Source: Anodontia alba
Taxonomy: Eukaryota; Mollusca; Bivalvia; Lucinida; Lucinidae
Reading direction: 5' to 3'
DNA: 64,000 nucleotides
NCBI GenBank assembly: GCA_964016985.1
Contig: OZ024826.1
Coordinates: 9,517,956-9,581,955, forward strand
Position numbers and translations under genes: made by a program
Shown here: one piece after another, positions 12,065 to 26,200 of the stretch
Position numbering within the stretch: the stretch's first letter is position 1
Layout of the letters: each line of letters begins with the position of its first letter
The notes under the pieces: generated by a model
Database searches by the model: none
What the model saw: the letters and a program-made list of their open reading frames with translations, nothing else
What the model was told of the DNA's origin: nothing

Positions 12065-15000
12065 ACTTTCAAAAGAGTTTTTTTTTTCGAATTTATTCAT
12101 GTAGTCAATAGCACACTCGGGTGTCTCAGGAACAAGACAACCAGAAAAAGTATTATTGATCTACATATTCTTTTAGCTTGAAAACATCTGTGAAGGCTAT
12201 CCTTGTGTTTATCTGTATCTCAGTGTGAAATCATCAAAGCTAATAACAATAGCAATGTGGGATTTGAACAACTTTCAGCTTAAGTAATTGTACTGTTTTG
12301 AAATGTTAAACCATGCATCAAAATAAGCAGAAGGAAAGAGAATACATTTAGCGGGCGTGGCTGTGAAATAAGTATTCATTAAAGGCTTGTAAAGGACATA
12401 ATCGCTTTAAATAAATACGATATATTATCCGCAACGTGAGAAAACATACCTTCTGATATGTGCGACCATCGAAGACTCAAATCAGCCTGCGCATCCGCAC
12501 AATATGACCGGAGTCTTCGCTGTCCGCATAAAGATATTTTCTTTACTGTGCCCACATGTCCAAATGTACGTTTTCTCATGTTGAGGCTCAAATCATAAGA
12601 AGTAAGCAATATATAATGGCGTACTAGAAAGACGAGAATAGGTAGCATTAAATCCTCGGCCATTTATACTTCCGTCAGAAATAAACTCCACAAACAGAAC
12701 AAGAGTTGATAGTGCATTCAGCTGATTAACACTACCACAATATTTTCCAATCATGGCTTCGTCTGTCCTACTTCCGTTGTAAATCTGAAACGAAAATGCG
12801 CAAAAAAAGGTAAGAGAAAAATCCAGGGAGTGCCATAGTTACAAGCCGAAGCCCATCCCGGACACGAAGAGAAAGAGGTAACAGACAAAATCAAACAGGC
12901 GCAGCTCGAACATTGTTATATAACAGGGTGTTCAATTGTTTTAAACAACATGTTTACTATGTTTCCATAAATAGCTTTATTTACTATGTTTCCAAAAATA
13001 ACTTTCTGGAATGTTCAACATGTTTACAATAACATGATGTTTACAGCCTTGATTCTGGACTGGGTTATTTTTGGCATGTCATGGAAGATTTAGAAGTTTC
13101 CTGAAGGAACCTAGAAAATAAGAGATGCTTGTAGTAAATTCTTTTTCTAGAACGTTCTCTGATATTATATAAGGAGAGAAGAATTTCATCTGGGCATCTT
13201 TGTATACTTTCACTGGAAATTATTCTATACTGGATTACTTTAATATTTTATTCATTCTGGACTTAAATTCTGAATTCAGGAACTTTAAATTGTGGGATCA
13301 GAAACTGATATTCAAAGGATTTGTTTTATAAATTCTCGTGGATTATTTCAGAGGGACTTTGTGACATAAACTTGAAAGGTACTGTCTACTTACATTCTTT
13401 TGTTTTGAATCGTGTCTCATTTTTTTGTGAATAAATATTGTTAATAATTAAAGCTTGTTGCTGGTTTCACTTTCATTTCTTTCTCGTTACGCATGGCTCG
13501 TAACAACATACATACGAAAAACACTAAGGTTAGCACTCTCTTTCCCAAGCAAGGTAAGCTCAATGCTGAAAGGACTGAAACATACAAATAACAAAGTAAG
13601 ACAATGCAATACTTAAAACAAATCGCCTGGTAGAATAACTACAAGCAACAAAGAGTAAGACAAACACCAGGACCACCGTCTTAGATTGGTCAGTTGTATA
13701 ATGAACGTCAAAAAGATTGCCTATGGAAACAAAGAACACACTACAGCTAAGAAAATGGGAGTCTCGGTTTTATTGGGACTCTTCATAAGCAGTAATGAAG
13801 TTTGCAACACTGCTTACGCCCTCTAGCGCATACATGGGCAGCTCCAATTTCAAAGACTCCACAATGGGCCCAATGATCCCAAAGGAAACGAAATATAATC
13901 TGTACTATGATAAAGTACGGGGAGACGTTCTACCGCCGCCACACTGCACTAATACTAGCTGCAGTGTAGTAAAATAAACGTCAAAAAGATTGCCTTGGTA
14001 GAATTATATTCGTCGGGGGATTTAAAGCTAACTTCACCCTGGGTCTCGATGCTGCTCTTAATACAGAAATACATATAAAGATTCGGTTCGCATAAAAACT
14101 CCCAACGCAGTCAATGCATAAGAGCAAAAACATAAAAAATCAAATTAATTACTATGATAAACAAAGACGATTACACATGGCAATACTACTGTGTACCAGA
14201 GTAAATGAAAACCAATAGCTGAACCACGGCGGGCCAAGCCAAAGGAAAATCGTCAAGTCCTAACCCACTGGTTAAAGTTTTACGTAGAGGCCATCATTGA
14301 GTCTGAGGCCCGAACCGCGTCGTGCAATTAAAGAGTGAAGCATAGCCGAAGCATAGCCGTCAACAATGACTGGGTTGATAACTAGGCATGAAGTCTACCG
14401 CATGTTATCCAGGCTATAGCCAATTCTTTTATAACGGTTAATTAGTTTTCTGAATGGCTTCGAAAAGATAGATTTTCCCATATTTTTTTTCTAAATCTGT
14501 GCAGTAAGTCGCCGTAAAATTCTGGTTCCGATGTGCCTTGTTGCAGAGGTGTTATTAAACCGACGATATATAATTCTACCAAGGCACTATGTCTTTGATA
14601 AAATTTCGAAAACACCTTGCGAAGTTTAAAATAACGATAGCTCTGCCTAAGAAGTTTGGCAGTAAGGGATTTATTACGGCAGTTAAAGTCACTAAGCTTT
14701 GAAGAAACTCTGGCGAATCTAATTAGCTGAGATATGTATACCCCTTATGAGGTACGCGGGGGGACAGTGACTATATCAAAATCAAAATAGTCCCGTTTAT
14801 CATAAAGTTTGGTTAAAACTCTACCATTAGATATACATAGATTAAAATTCAAAAAAAAAAAAAAAAAAAAAAAACGTTCCTCGGTATCGGTAGAATTGGC
14901 TTTATTATAATTGGGGCTTGATGATATGTCTTTGGCTTGGCCCGCCGTGGTTCAGCTATTGGTTTTCATTTACTCTGGCATACAGTAGAATTAGCCTTGA

Positions 15001-18000
15001 TACTCGTCTTTGTTTATTATAGTGATTAATTTGATTTTTATGTTTTCGCTTTGATACATGGATTGAGTTGGGAGCCTTTATGCGAATCGAATTTTTGTGT
15101 AATTCTGTATTAAGAGTAGCATTGGGACCCAGGGTGATGTTGGCTAGCTGTAAAAGTGCTTTAAACCCCCCCGATGGTTTACTCTACTGACCGTTCTAAG
15201 GCGGTGGTCCCGGTGTTAGTCTTACTCTTTGGTGCTTTGTGGTTTATTCTACAAGGCGATTTGTTGTATGTCTTACCTTGTGCCATTTTGTTCTTGTTTT
15301 TTTTTAATCCTTTTAGCATTGCGTTTACCTCGCTTGGGGAAGAGAGAGCTAATCTTAGTGCTTTTCGTACGTTTGATCGATTTGTGCTTGTTTTGGACTT
15401 GTCGGTTACCTCTTCCTCTTGGTGTCTGGGAAGGGCTGCGGTTTGTGGCACTCCCTGGACTTTTCTCTTACCTTTTTTTGTATACATCAGAAGTGAAAAA
15501 AAGCACATTTTTCGTTGCAAGCCAAATATTGGGTATTCTCCCAAATAAACGTTCGGTTAATTACATCAGTAAGTTTTTTCTTTTATAAGAGGATAAGGTA
15601 ACGTAATATGCAGTGTAGAAAATCATATGTAGACAATTTAGAAGCCTTTAAGTTTTTAGATTTGAATTTATTGAGAACTTTATTGGATTTTTTTTTTATT
15701 AACCAAAATAATTAATTCCGTCCCTTTCGTAAATAGTATCATAGTATCTAATCCAATGTTGTTGTTTTTTTTTTTGTTTTTTTTTTGTTTGTTTTTTTTG
15801 TCAGCAGTAATGCATGCAGTTAGCAGTTTGGACAAAGTTATTAGAGTAAAGTAACACACATGCATCAATGATCTTAAAAAATCTTTAATTTCTAATTATT
15901 TAAAGCATTAGACTCAACATGCTCTCGTTTACACAAACGCGTACAAAGCACTTGCAATTGTTTCCTGACATTTACTTGTCAGTATGGGCTGGGAATCTAT
16001 GTTTAGGACCTTTTGAAATAACTGAATGGATTCGTAAATTAGTTGGTATTTTCAAATTACAAGTATTAATATGAACCACTGGTCGATAACAAAATTTAGA
16101 ATCTTTACAATCTTAATCTCAAGAATCAGGGAAACTAGTTTCAATATCAATATCAGAAACTAATTTATTGAAATTTAGTATAGCATTAAGGATAGGTTTG
16201 TTATAGTTGTAACAGATAATAGGAGATTACGCGTTTTCGAAATATGAAGGTATATTATTACCTCGAAATATGCTAAGTAAATCTATAAATTCAATACCTT
16301 TATTAATGAATGGAACTTTGATGAAGTGTCTAATGTGGTTACTTTCAGAATCAATGTAAGGACGAAGAGCATGTTGAGTATAACATATAGTAAGGAGAGC
16401 TGCTTAATAGAGATCATGTTTTCTATCACAAAATTTATTCGCATCATCTGTTTTACGTAATGAAAAAAATTGACAGTGAAGCTAGTTTAGAAAGCATTTG
16501 ATTACGTACAAAATTTAAGAGGATATTTAAATCGATTTTTCCATTTAACATGGGATCGTTTCTTACGGTTTTTAGCTCACCCTGAGCCAAAGCTCAGGAT
16601 GAGCTATTGTGATCACTCTCTGTCCGTCGTCCGTCTGTCCGTCCGTCCGTTCACACATTTGAACGACTTCTTCTCTGAAACCACTGGTTCAAATTTCTTC
16701 GAACTTTATGTGGAGCCTTATATTAAAGGTGGATTTGAAAATATGTACAAATGGTCGTCGTCCGTAAATCAAGATGGCCGCCATGCCCATATATAGCTCC
16801 CATACACTTATAATGGGAAAACCTTAACAAATCTTCTTCTCCGAAGCCATGAGGCCCACGGCTTATATATTTTGCACGTAGCAATGTTTAGTGGTCCCCT
16901 ACATAAGTCCTGCCAATCAAGCCTCTGTGGTCCAAACTGGCCACGCCCAGGGGGTCGCGAACTCCCTTAGACTTATAATGGGAAAACTTAAAAAAATCTT
17001 CTTCTCTAAAACCATGAGGCACAGAGATATATTTAGTATATAGCAATGTTTAGTGGTCCCCTACATAAATCCTTCCAGTCAAGCCCCTTTGGTCCAAAAT
17101 GGTCACGGCCTGGGTGTCATTAGTTCTCATAAACTTATAATGGGAAAAAATGCTTCTCTGAAACTATGAGGCCCACAGCTTACATATTTAGTATGTAGCA
17201 ATGTTTAGTGGTCCCCTACATAAATCCTGCCGTTCAAGCCCCTGGGGCCCAAACTGGCAACGCCCCGAGGGTCATTAGTTCCCATAGACTTATAATGGGA
17301 AAAACAAAAAATCTTCTCTGAAACAATGAGGCCCACAGCTTACATATTTAGTATGTAGCAATGTTTGGTGGTCCCCCACATACATTCTGCCATTCAAGCC
17401 CCTGGGGCCAACACTGGCCACGCTCCGGGAGTCATTAACTCCCATAGACTTATGGGTGGTTTACTCTACTGACCGTTCCAGGGCGGTGGTCCCGGTGTTC
17501 ATCTTACTCTTTGTTGCTTTGTGGTTTATTCTACGAGGCGATTTGTTGTAAAACATTTGTTACAGGATTAGGGCAGTCACAACAAAGGAAACCACCACTG
17601 TACAGTTAGTTGAGTTTTCCAGATTGCCGAACTCGCTGCAGTCATTAAAAAGTCATGACCCGGATTTTTTTTTTCGTTAAAGAGAATTACATGCAACAGA
17701 TGTTTGCGCTCACCTTAAGATAATCAAATGAACAAAATGCGGCCCCTTCTATATCAATATCGTATACTTTGAGTACTGTCGTTAGATTTTCTTGCGGCGG
17801 AATAATCCAAAAACAGTCCATGTAAGTATCATACATTCCATCACTATCCTTGTCTATAGGTCTGAACCAACCATACTGTTTGTTAAGAACCGCACCACAA
17901 GCCTTGTAAACAACTGCAATAATAATTCGGATGTTATTTAATATTTAAAACGCAAATGAAACACATGGAACATTAACAGAGTCCTCGTTTGGCTGAGGAT

Positions 18001-20190
18001 ATATCGGATGCTCTGAACCTAATTAATAAACAGGGCTAAAACTGGTGTGATCTCACCTTATTGCATATTTTAAGATTTTGTTCCATCAAGTGGAGGTAAA
18101 GTAAACAACTGATTAAAACAACATAAGCTCGGAGTTTATACAGTTAGAGTGTAAGACGAAGGCAAATAGTAATTTCTTGTACCATATATCAAATATGTTT
18201 TGAATGCAACTTATACCGTTTGTTTAATTTGTCAGTCTACGTAAGCTCATTCTTGGACGAATCGTAATTATTGAGACTATGGCTAAAATTGTTTTTGCCT
18301 AAGAAAACAATTGGAAATTATAAAACATCCTGTTTGCGAGCTTCTAACCTGATTACGGTAATCAATTTTGATACTATTTTCATCACGAAAACATACCTAT
18401 ATAATTTTGACCCCCTTAAACCCCACGTTTATATAGTAAAACTGGTGTTTAAAGGGGTATACGTTATTTTTCTTATTTCTGCTCAAAAACATAGATTGTT
18501 GGTACTCGTTAGAATCGCCTTGCCGAGGCGGTTCTAATGAGTACCCACAATTTATGTTTTGAGCAGAAATATGAAAAATATCAGAATTTTTATCTGAAAA
18601 TTTTCATTTTTTGGTGGTGAAATTTTCAGTATTTTTGAATAGACGTGTTTTAGTAATGGGTTAGCGGCAGGCCGTCAGACAATTCCATCTTGTAGCAGAT
18701 AGTGAGTAAATGATTATCTGGGCCGGCCTCGGTGGCTCAGTTGGATGCGCCGTCTAACTGGAGACCAGGAGGTCGCGGGTTCAACCCCCGCCGAGGTCGG
18801 TAACATTCTTTCGTGGAGATCATATCATGAAATATTTTCTACGGTCATTCGTTCCCTTCCGCTGACTCAAGATGGGCAGTTTCTTTTGGCGAAAGCAAAT
18901 ACCCTGTGATATTTTTATTTACAATGCGCATTATATAGAGAAATGTCTAAGAAATATACAGGAGCACTGCAACGCACTGGCTGGCTTGTTTGGAGTTTAC
19001 CTACCCAGCCAATACTACTAAGGTCTACTCGAGCTAGTCCGTTTAACTAACCACACCTTTCTTAGGCAGGCCATCACGAAAACATGCCTATAAAATTTTG
19101 ACCCCCTTAAACCCCGGTTTTATATAGTAAAACTGGGGTTTACAGGGGTATGCATTATTTTTCTTATCTCTGCTCAAAACATAGATTGTGGGTACTCGTT
19201 AGAACCGCCTCGACGAGGCGGTTCTAACGAGTATCCACAATCTATATTTTGAGCAGAAGTATGAAAAATATCAGGATTTTTTATCTGAAAATTTTCATTT
19301 TTTGGTGGTGAAATTTTCAGTATATTTGAATAGTCATGTTTTCGTAATGGTCAGCCTTTAAGTGGTTGACCACTACTTGTGCATATTCTTCCGCCAGAAA
19401 CTGATAACTACCCTTCTTAAGTCAGCGGAAGAGGGACAGTCCCAGTCAGCATTCTACGTAAATCTATATCGGGCCGTCATCGGCCCGTCAGGGTAGCTGA
19501 CGGGCCGATGACGGCCCGATGTAGATTTACGTAGAATGCTAGCTGGGGTGACCGCAAAAATATTCTATGAGCAATCATCACGAACTAATGTTGCCGGACC
19601 CGGCGGGAATCGAACCCACCTCGTCATCATCAGTCGGACGCGCATCCGACTGAACCACCGAGGGAACGCAATGGCACTAAGTTGATTCAAGTCCGCCTAT
19701 CTGTGCCAAGATATTGTACCGTAAGAACCAATTTTGGATGATGATCAAAGGTGAAATGTATTTAGATGGTTATTGAAACATACACTGTCACAATCTCAAA
19801 ATAGAATTTTTAGAATTAATGCTTATCTGCACAAATCATGGCGTTAATTCACCAATTTATAAAAAAGGACATTAATAGTCTTCAAAAATGACGCAAATAT
19901 CGCGTTGCAATCCTAAACTAATAACAGGTCCATATGCAAATAATGAATGAAATCTGTCGAATGTCACCGCGTCTCAAAATATGAAAGAAAAATTATAGCA
20001 AGCACAAATTAAAAATGAAGTTTTTTTGTTTTTTTTGTTTCATTCTGGAAAATTTACAGCCATGGAATATAGTCGCCCAAGGCGCCCGATAAGGATCTAA
20101 TTAAATGAAATCACATAAATCAGCAAAATGTCTACCACAAAAAAGGTAAGAGAAAAGTCCAGGGAATGCCGTAATCAAAAATCGCAGCCC

Positions 20191-20249
<59 letters not shown>

Positions 20250-23200
20250 GTTTCCCGGACACCAAGCGGTAGGAAACAGACAACCAAGCAAGCGCAAATA
20301 AATAAATGAATAAATAAAAAAAAAGAAAAACACCAAGACTAGCTCTCTCTTCCCGAAGCGAGGTAATCGCAATGCTAAATGGACAGAAAAACACAAGAAA
20401 ATAACACAAGGCAAGACATAAAACAAATCGCCTAGTAGAATAAACTACAAAGTAACAAAGAGTCAGACCAACAGAGGGACAACCGCCTTAGAACGGTCAG
20501 TAGAGTAAACCACCGAGGAGTTGAAAGCACTTTAACGACCAGCCAACTTCATTCTTGGTCCCGATGCAATTCTTAATACAGAAATACACAAAAAAGTGGG
20601 TTCGCATTTAGGCTCCGAAATTCAGTCAATGCATCAAAGCGAAAGCATAAAAAATCAAATTCATCATAAAACATTGAAATGAAGAGGAACTGCAACAGAA
20701 GTACCGCCTTGGAAGGTTAAAAGTTAAACCAGAAAAGCACACAACGATAGTAAAACCTGACTTTGGAAATCCCAATAAAGGACAATGAATTTGTTGCGAA
20801 TTAACGATAAAAACAGTATCCACAACGTTTATTCTTAAAGCTCTTTCTTATATCATAAGGATGTATATTGCAAGCCGTTTTACAAGTAATTAAGCAAAAT
20901 ACATATCTTATATATTATATCAGATATCTTATATCGGATATAAGATATCTAATATAGGATATAAGCTATCTGATATACTTATTCAGATATCTTATATCCT
21001 ATATTAGATATCTTATATCCTATATAAGATATCTGATATAATATATGAGATATCTTATTTAATTCCGCATATAAGATATCTAATTTACCATAAAAGATAT
21101 CTTATTTGTTAAATAAGATACCTTATTTATTAATATAGATATCTAATATACTAAATAAGATATCTGATATACTTTGATATCTTATTTGATTGAATAAAAG
21201 AGATATCTTCTTTAGTAAATAAGATATCTTATATCCTATATGCGATATCTTATATAGCATATTAGATATCTTATATAGCATATTAGATATTTTATATGTC
21301 AATTTAGATATCTTATATAGCAGATACATTAATTGACATATCTTTTTTATATAAGATATATATATCAGATATCTTATATATTATATATTAAATCAGATAT
21401 CTGATTTCCAGAATTAATAGTAAAACGGCTTGCTGGCAAGTCGTTTTACTATTTATTAAGCATTATATCAGATATCTTATATAGGACATATCTAATATGA
21501 TATATAAGATATCTTAAATCTTATATAAGATATCTGATATATCATATTAGATATCTTATTTAATTCCACATATAAGATATCTTATTTACCATATAAGATA
21601 TCTTGTTTAAATAAGATATCTAATATATTAATATAGATATCTGATATACTAAATAAGATATCTGATATACTTAATAAGATATTTAATTGAATAAATGAGA
21701 TATCTTCTTTAGTAAATAAGATATCTTATATCCTATATAACATATCTTATATAGCATATCAGATATCTAATAAAGCATATAAGATATCTTAACTGATATA
21801 TAAGATATCTTATTTATCTTACAGACATCTCATATATTATATAAGAATAAATAGTAAAACGGCTTGTCATAGATGTACCATATCGAATGCTGTAGATAAC
21901 AGTAAATCCTCCAGAGTTTATCTTCTGATCAGACACAAAATGTACTGACATTCTGTTTGTCGTTGAGTTGATCTCAAGCTGTGATACCATTCCGCAGTAT
22001 GTCCCGATAAGTCTCCTGTCCGCATCGGAGCCAAGATAAACCTAAAACCAAACACCAAATGAAACAAACGATAACTTCTATTAGTGTTTTAACACTCTTC
22101 AATAACTATTTATTCTTTACTTTAAGACGAATATGGTTTATTATTGTTTATCTGCTTATGTACATTCACTGATATTTAATTCTCCATGCGATTGTAAACA
22201 TATAACAGACAGTAAGCTTGATTAACTGTGGACGCAATGACCAATATGTTTAAGTTGCCAACTGCTTTTGGAGTCGCCATGTTTTATGAAATAAATGATA
22301 AGTAGTTTCTACCGAGTTGGTAAACACGACAGAACACCCGGCTATAATCAGTCATTCAATCATGCTTCGAAACAATGTTCCTGTCACTTAAGTTATATAA
22401 GCCACAACATCAGAAAACGTACCTTCGGACACGTGTACCAAGTGCGAATCAGATCAGCCTGTGCATAGTCGAAGTCTAATCAGAATCTTCACTTGACACG
22501 TTCTGATAGTAAAGGATGCAATTTTTTTCGTGTGTATAATGAAGACTTTGATCAGGCTGCGTGGATGCACAAACTGATTTGAGTGTTCGTTGGGCGCACA
22601 TGTCAGAAGGTACGTTTTCGCACGTTATGATTCATATAAGAAGACTAAATGGATGGATCACTTACTTCAAGTTTGTCAGACTGACAATTGTCTTTTTCTT
22701 CTATGTCAGTATTCTGTATAAGCAGGTGAACCGATTGAAACTCGCCGCCTATAAAGACCCACCAACAGTCCAGGTTATAATCATATTGTCCGTCATCATC
22801 GCTGTCCGGTGGAGTAATATATCCAGATGTAGCACTCAGCTCAGTCCTACAGTTCTGATTGGGATCTGGTGAAAAATGTAAACCAAGAAAAAAGATCTGA
22901 ATCATGCTGCTGAACAATAGGTCTTCAAATAATTTGCGGGCAGTGCGGGCCTGACCAGACTGCGCATGTAATGCGCAGTCTGACCAGGCCCTCACAGCTC
23001 GTTTACAGAACTATTGAACACTGTAGAGACAAACAGTATATGTCAAATGTACTTATTATATTGTGTGGCTTCACTGGCTGATGTAGAACCTGAGGGTTCA
23101 TTTATCATGGTATATCTTATATGTGTCAGTTTATTTTATGATATCTCATAGCTCTTGATAAGGCGTTTTTTTTCCACCAAAAAGTGTCTATATTATTCTT

Positions 23201-26200
23201 ATTTCTCGACGAAAACATATGTTGTGGGTACTCATTAGAAGCGCCTCGGCGAGGCGCTTCTAATGAGTACCCACAACATATGTTTTCGTCGAGTAATAAG
23301 AAAACTATTTACCTGATACTCGCTCTTATCTAGACCTATGATATCCTGGTGTTCTCAGTGCGAACATAACAAGTCCTGATAAGACTTTGCAAAAATGCTG
23401 TCTGCTCTCGACCATCGCCTGTCTGAACTGCGTAATAACCGTTTTCATGTAATGTGGTTCATGTGCAAACTGATGAAGCTGTCTGTTCTGTGCATCGATT
23501 GTTTTCACCATTCTTATATATGCTGTCGCTTCATGGTTTAAAATTCGTCCTTTTCTTTTGTCTTTATGTGCAATGGGAGTGCTATGCTCCGTGACTGTAG
23601 CTTTTCGATGATATATCTATGTCTATGTTTCACTCTGATTTAGCTACTAGAAAATACACCTGAATATAACCATAAACTACATGACGTATCCGTACTGATA
23701 AATGAATGTTTCTATCACAGAAAAGAAGGGAAAGTGTTCGTGTGTCTGAAAATCAGCCAATGACAATAAAGTTACTGCGATGCCCACCCTCCTGCCTCTC
23801 CTCTAGGGATATGCAGATGTGTACATTATTATGTGGGTTTTCAGAGTTCTGCTGTTTTCCAGTCTTATTAAAATGAGTGTGTTATTTCTATCAGTTTTAA
23901 ACTGCAAAAGCGTGTCTTAATCTCCATAGTACTAAAATACTCTCCATTATGTTAAATAATTTTGAATAGAACTGTGGCTTCGCCTGTTTGTTGAGACTTT
24001 ATGTCAGTCCCGGGTTTTATTACAACGGGTTATACCGAGTTAATATTTCAACCTCCTCCTTCGTTACATAAATACAACCGTATCGTAGTAAAGGGATCCG
24101 TCATTAACAGAAAACCTCTGTTTGTTATATTGAGCTACAATTGGTGCATTTTACATTATTTCTGCAATATCTTTCACTTGTGAGTGTTCTATTGCCATAA
24201 GTATTATTTGATGGTTCCAGTTTCCATGAAATATACACGTACAACCAATTTGAAGAAGACGAGGGGAGGTCGGCGCCTAAACTTAGATTCATTACAAGAA
24301 ACAAAATAATTCAAAACTATCGAGAAATAACTGTGATGTGAGGTCATAAATAAGATCAAGGAGGTATTAAACATATCCCTGCTTGCATTCTTTATAAATC
24401 TACAGCGGGCCGTTATCGGCCCGTCAGCTACCCTGACGGGCCGATAACGGCCCGCTATAGATTTATGTAGAATGCTCATTGGGATCCTTCCGTTTGCTCT
24501 CACAGTTATTTGTGGTTACAAATGCGTGTAAACATTTTATGTTCGAATTTCGTGTGTATGACACGCTGACTATTTGACACTTTATCGTGCATAATGAAAA
24601 TGCATTTTTTTGTTATTTCGGTGCTATACACCACGTGCCTCTGAGTTTAGCTGAAGCCGTAGAATGGTTTAAGTCTTGTTTTAAGTCTTGCCTTGAGTTA
24701 TTTTGTTCTTATATTTTTGATTCCTTTTAGCATGCCGATTACCTCGTTTGGGTAAGAGAGAGCTAATCTTAGTGCTTATAGTACGTTTGTTGGATTTGCG
24801 CTTGTTTGGTTTTGTCTGTTTTCTCTTCATCTTCGTGTCTGAGATTGGCTGCGGCTTGAGATTGTGGCAATCTCTGGACTTTTCTCCTACCGTTTTTGAA
24901 AAGTCACCTTTTTAAACGAATCTCTGCTACACTCGCTATATGCATCAATAGAGTGTTTAGCCGAACTTTTTAGCCAGTTTGTGGCTTGGATGGAGCGTTG
25001 GACGCCAGTGTATACATCAAGGCTAAGTGACTGAAACCCTGCTCTATTTTTACTTGCAGTTTTCACGAAGAAGCTGCAACGTTAAATAAACTTCTCAGAA
25101 GAATCCCTTGATTTTGACTTCACCCTACAATCAGTGGTATTAACGTTACATGACCTGTCATGACTTTTAAGCTATAACTACAATTATTGTCAAAAAAGAT
25201 TGCTTACGGAAACAAAGGACACACAAAATCACGAAAATCGGAGATTTGGTTTGATTGAGTCTTCATATGCAACAATGTAGTTTGCAAGGCTGCATACGCT
25301 CCCTTACGCCGGCTTAAGCGGTATTCGATTTTCAAAATAACCAGGATGGGCTCAATGATTCCAAAAGAAATAAAATATAACCTGCACTATGATGCACGGG
25401 GAGACTTTTTACGGCCGCCATACGGCATAACACCAGCTACAATAGAGTAAAATAAAGGCCAAAAAGGATTGCTTTTGGAAACAAAGACCAAACAAAATCA
25501 TGAAAATCGGAGACTTGGTTTAATTGAGTATCTTCATATGCAGCACTGTATTTTGCGATGCTGCAAACAAGTCCAAATAAATGAGCCGCAGAAAACGTTC
25601 CTTCTGACATGTAAGCCAAACAAGACTCAAATCAGTTTGCACAGTCTTCGTCTCTGTTGTCCGTATGAAACAAATTTGCATCTTTGGCTAAACAAAGTGC
25701 GTCCAGTAGGATTTCTGATCAGACTGCGCCAATACGCTGGCTAAACGGAAGCATTGCTGGGCAAACGTGTCCGAAGATTTTTTATTTGCTAAAGAAATAT
25801 ATGTTGTGAGGTAGAGGACCCCTATGCGGAACGAACAAATATTGTAATTTGGAGATACATAGTAATAAAGGGTAAGATTTCGCGCGAATAAAATTGGTGT
25901 AAGCCCAGCCCCCTGCCAGCAAGTGGTTAATGCTGCCAGCTGTTACAAGGCGGTTGTTCTGATGGTGGCCGTCAATGTTGTACCTCTAGTATTCTGGTCA
26001 CCCGCTATACTGCTGCCTAAGTTGATCTCTGTTCTATTTCTGATTGTATTGTTTTAATATTTAGAGCTGCATCAGAGGATAAGGGCAAAGTTTCGCGCGA
26101 GTAATACTAGTTTCAGCCCTCCAGTAATTTCCCTATACGCCTTTCCAAAGCAGTTCTTCTGTTTCAGTTCTTTTTTGTTTGTTCGTATGTGGTTTCATAT

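Noticed and set aside
15174..15588. Overlapping open frames on both strands of about 120 residues
   Set aside because: Both fall inside the 14918-15483 tail copy and are repeat sequence.
20175..20426. Cys/Val-repeat open frames
   Set aside because: They are produced by the (CA)n microsatellite inside a retroelement tail.
21123..21329. Open frame with a YKIS repeat
   Set aside because: It only reflects the 21-bp period of the GATATC foldback element.
23205..23293. Palindrome as a transcription terminator or attachment site
   Set aside because: There is no bacterial context, and its core matches dispersed elements in the same window.
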